Source: an uncultured Aquimarina sp.
Lineage (GTDB): Bacteria; Bacteroidota; Bacteroidia; Flavobacteriales; Flavobacteriaceae
Direction of reading: 5' to 3'
Length of the DNA stretch: 64,000 nt
Assembly: GCA_947498935.1 (NCBI GenBank)
Contig: CANMMM010000005.1
Coordinates: forward strand, 62,001 to 126,000
Shown here: positions 62,595-64,000 of the stretch, piece by piece
Position numbering within the stretch: the stretch's first letter is position 1
How the letters are laid out: each line of letters starts with the position of its first letter
Position numbers and translations under genes: made by a program
Notes under the pieces: generated by a model
The model's database searches: none
Seen by the model: only the letters and a program-made list of their open reading frames with translations
What the model was told of the DNA's origin: nothing

Positions 62595-63231
62595 AAATCT
62601 TATACTGAGCTATTAATGACAGTACAGAGGTGTTTACATCTTGACGTTTCGTTACACCATATGCATAACGCATGCTGAGTAAAAATTTCTTAGAAAAATT
62701 ATATCCAACCCCTAGAATAGCACCTAATTCAGCTTTTTTAGAGTCTGACTCTAGTTTAAAGAAATCACCATCCATTTGTATATCGGTGCTGTATATTATT
62801 TCTCGATGAATGTTATAGCCTAATTGTGGACCGACCTGCATCTCTATGGTATCATTAAAATCAAAAATTACAGTTACAGGGACTAAAATCATAGCTTCAT
62901 TGATTGTCCCTTCAATTTCTGAAAAAAATGCTGGTGAACTAGGATCTCCACTAATAAAAACTTTATTGGGGTCAATTGAAAAATTTGCACCTTGTAATGA
63001 AAATAATAATTCTGGCTGTATAGCGATTGCTTTTGTTAGCCTGATAGTTGCAAATCCACCCACTAAAAAACCTACTTTCCCTTTGTAATCAGTAAGCGAT
63101 TCGCTTTCTGACGATGATAAGGAAGCGTAATTGATTCCAGCAGTTACTCCAATATTGATTTTTTGACCTTGTGAAAAGATCGCATTAACTGTAATTAATA
63201 ATAGCCCTAGAATTATGTACTGTTTTTTCAT
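62593..63231 (-). CDS. PorT-like small outer-membrane beta-barrel protein
   Basis: A 212-residue protein with a signal peptide (YIILGLLLITVNAIFSQG). It has eight or so amphipathic strands of the outer-membrane beta-barrel type: INIGVTAGINYASLSSSESE, KVGFLVGGFATIRLTKAIAI, QPELLFSLQGA, MQVGPQLGYNI, LGAILGVGYNFSKKFLLSMR, ending in LIAQYKI. It resembles the PorT/OmpW-like barrel family common in flavobacteria. No specific role can be assigned. Confidence 0.83.
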   Translation of the reverse strand: MKKQYIILGLLLITVNAIFSQGQKINIGVTAGINYASLSSSESESLTDYKGKVGFLVGGFATIRLTKAIAIQPELLFSLQGANFSIDPNKVFISGDPSSPAFFSEIEGTINEAMILVPVTVIFDFNDTIEMQVGPQLGYNIHREIIYSTDIQMDGDFFKLESDSKKAELGAILGVGYNFSKKFLLSMRYAYGVTKRQDVNTSVLSLIAQYKI

Positions 63232-63272
63232 CAGTGATACCGTAATGTTTATACTAACAATGCCTTTTATTT

Positions 63273-63363
63273 GCGTTAGGGATAGCAGTGGAAATCCCGC
63301 AGCCCCGACCTTTAGGAGGGGTGAGGAATTGCAGCGGATAGCCCGACCCTTGTGGTAACGCCC
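63273..63363 (-). repeat. Family A palindromic repeat, copy 8 (mixed core)
   Basis: GCGTTAGGGATAGCAGTGGA then AATCCCGCAGCCCCGACC TT and GAGGGGTGAGGAATTGC, GCGGATAGCCCGACCCTTGT, GGTAACGCCC. The core is of the copy 3 and 7 type but its inner pairing is changed to CCCC / GGGG. Confidence 0.88.
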
Positions 63364-63368
63364 TCATA

Positions 63369-64000
63369 CTACACGAACTCAAACCCTTCGAACTTCTGCT
63401 CTACCTCGTCAAAGGCTGCAAATACATCGGCTGCATCATCACTTGTCACCATTTTCATACGGTATTCTTTAAAATGTGGAATGCCCTTAAAATAGTTGGT
63501 ATAATGCCTACGTGTTTCAAAAACGCCTAATTTTTCGCCTTTCCAATCGATCGACATCTCTAGGTGCCTACGCGCTGCGGTTACTCGCTCTTGGAGTGTG
63601 GGAGGTGCTAGGTGTTCTCCTGTTTTGAAGTAGTGCTTGACCTCTCTAAAAAACCATGGATATCCGATACTGGCTCTTCCGATCATAGCGCCGTCCAGTC
63701 CATATTGATCTCTCATCTCTACAGCGCGCTCTGGGGAGTCTACATCGCCATTACCAAACACAGGAATGTGCATTCTTGGGTTGTTTTTTACCTCGGCGAT
63801 GGGTTTCCAATCGGCATTGCCTTTATACATCTGCGCTCTGGTGCGCCCATGGATCGCGATCGCCTTGGCGCCTACATCTTGTAAACGTTCGGCTACTTCT
63901 ACAATGCGTATCGAATCATGATCCCATCCCAAACGGGTTTTGACCGTAACGGGGAGTTTTGTGTGTTCTACCATCGCTTTGGTAAGCGATACCATAAGGT
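63369..64000 (-). CDS. dusB: tRNA-dihydrouridine synthase B, C-terminal part (cut by window edge)
   Basis: About 210 codons of a Dus-family flavoprotein that reduces uridine in tRNA. Visible: VTVKTRLGWDHDSIRIVEVA, AIAIHGRTRAQMYKGNADWK, PVFGNGDVDSPERAVEM and DGAMIGRASIGYPWFF, the FMN-binding barrel motifs in order, then the helical tail. The reading frame continues to position 64000, and the N-terminal region with the catalytic Cys lies outside the window. Confidence 0.93.
   Translation of the reverse strand, partial: LMVSLTKAMVEHTKLPVTVKTRLGWDHDSIRIVEVAERLQDVGAKAIAIHGRTRAQMYKGNADWKPIAEVKNNPRMHIPVFGNGDVDSPERAVEMRDQYGLDGAMIGRASIGYPWFFREVKHYFKTGEHLAPPTLQERVTAARRHLEMSIDWKGEKLGVFETRRHYTNYFKGIPHFKEYRMKMVTSDDAADVFAAFDEVEQKFEGFEFV

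Overview
The window is a chromosomal segment of a Bacteroidota bacterium, almost certainly a member of the Flavobacteriaceae. The signs are AT-rich DNA, promoters with a TAnnTTTG -7 box, many SPII lipoproteins, several secreted proteins with a C-terminal type IX secretion (T9SS) sorting domain, DUF4270, a YceD-rpmF-fabH-accB-accC order, and TonB/SprA-style outer-membrane barrels. The genus cannot be fixed from the sequence.

Layout. 1-3.0 kb (minus): a glycogen-synthase-like GT5 protein, a DUF4270 lipoprotein and glmS (cut by the window edge). 3.1-9.1 kb: panC, panD, a flippase-like membrane protein, an esterase-fold protein with an Asp in place of the nucleophile Ser, radA, and an aldo/keto reductase. 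9.2-12.6 kb: two small genes, riboflavin synthase and pdxA, with repeats between them. 12.6-16.7 kb: fatty-acid block yceD-rpmF-fabH-accB-accC. 17-21.8 kb: a TPR histidine kinase and LuxR-type regulator pair beside three tandem paralogous small lipoproteins plus the relic of a fourth. 22-36.7 kb: housekeeping genes (Gre-like factor, hydrolase, recJ, DksA-like, ileS, nitrilase, comF, glyS). 36.8-57.4 kb is the accessory surface region: two divergent T9SS-secreted paralogs, a 1138-residue outer-membrane protein, an AT-rich glycosidase/DUF4214 lipoprotein gene flanked by a perfect 248-bp direct repeat, a small ABC cassette, a decayed CocE/NonD-type hydrolase gene, and a giant modular BspA/DUF285 protein. 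57.7-64 kb: two M57-like metallopeptidase lipoproteins (one with a mutated active site), a CAU tRNA, methylmalonyl-CoA epimerase, rbfA, a LolC/E-type permease, a small barrel protein and dusB (cut by the window edge).

Three families of short palindromic repeats are scattered between genes. Family A (8 copies of about 86-101 bp, plus a degenerate half) has conserved flanks and interchangeable hairpin cores with compensatory base changes. Families B (3 copies) and C (3 copies plus solo ends) are MITE-like elements of about 100-160 bp with terminal inverted repeats and a shared CATAGCAGCGCTA core. No transposase is present in the window, so any mobility would have to be supplied in trans.

The most unusual locus is 47.2-50.0 kb. 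A foreign-looking glycosidase gene sits between two identical 248-bp copies of what was a divergent promoter region. The duplication leaves both resident neighbours with their own upstream sequence, and recombination between the copies would restore the uninterrupted site. Other points worth checking are the tandem lipoprotein family next to the two-component system, the catalytic-residue changes in two enzymes, and three genes whose -7 box ends exactly 4 nt before the ATG, which suggests leaderless mRNAs.
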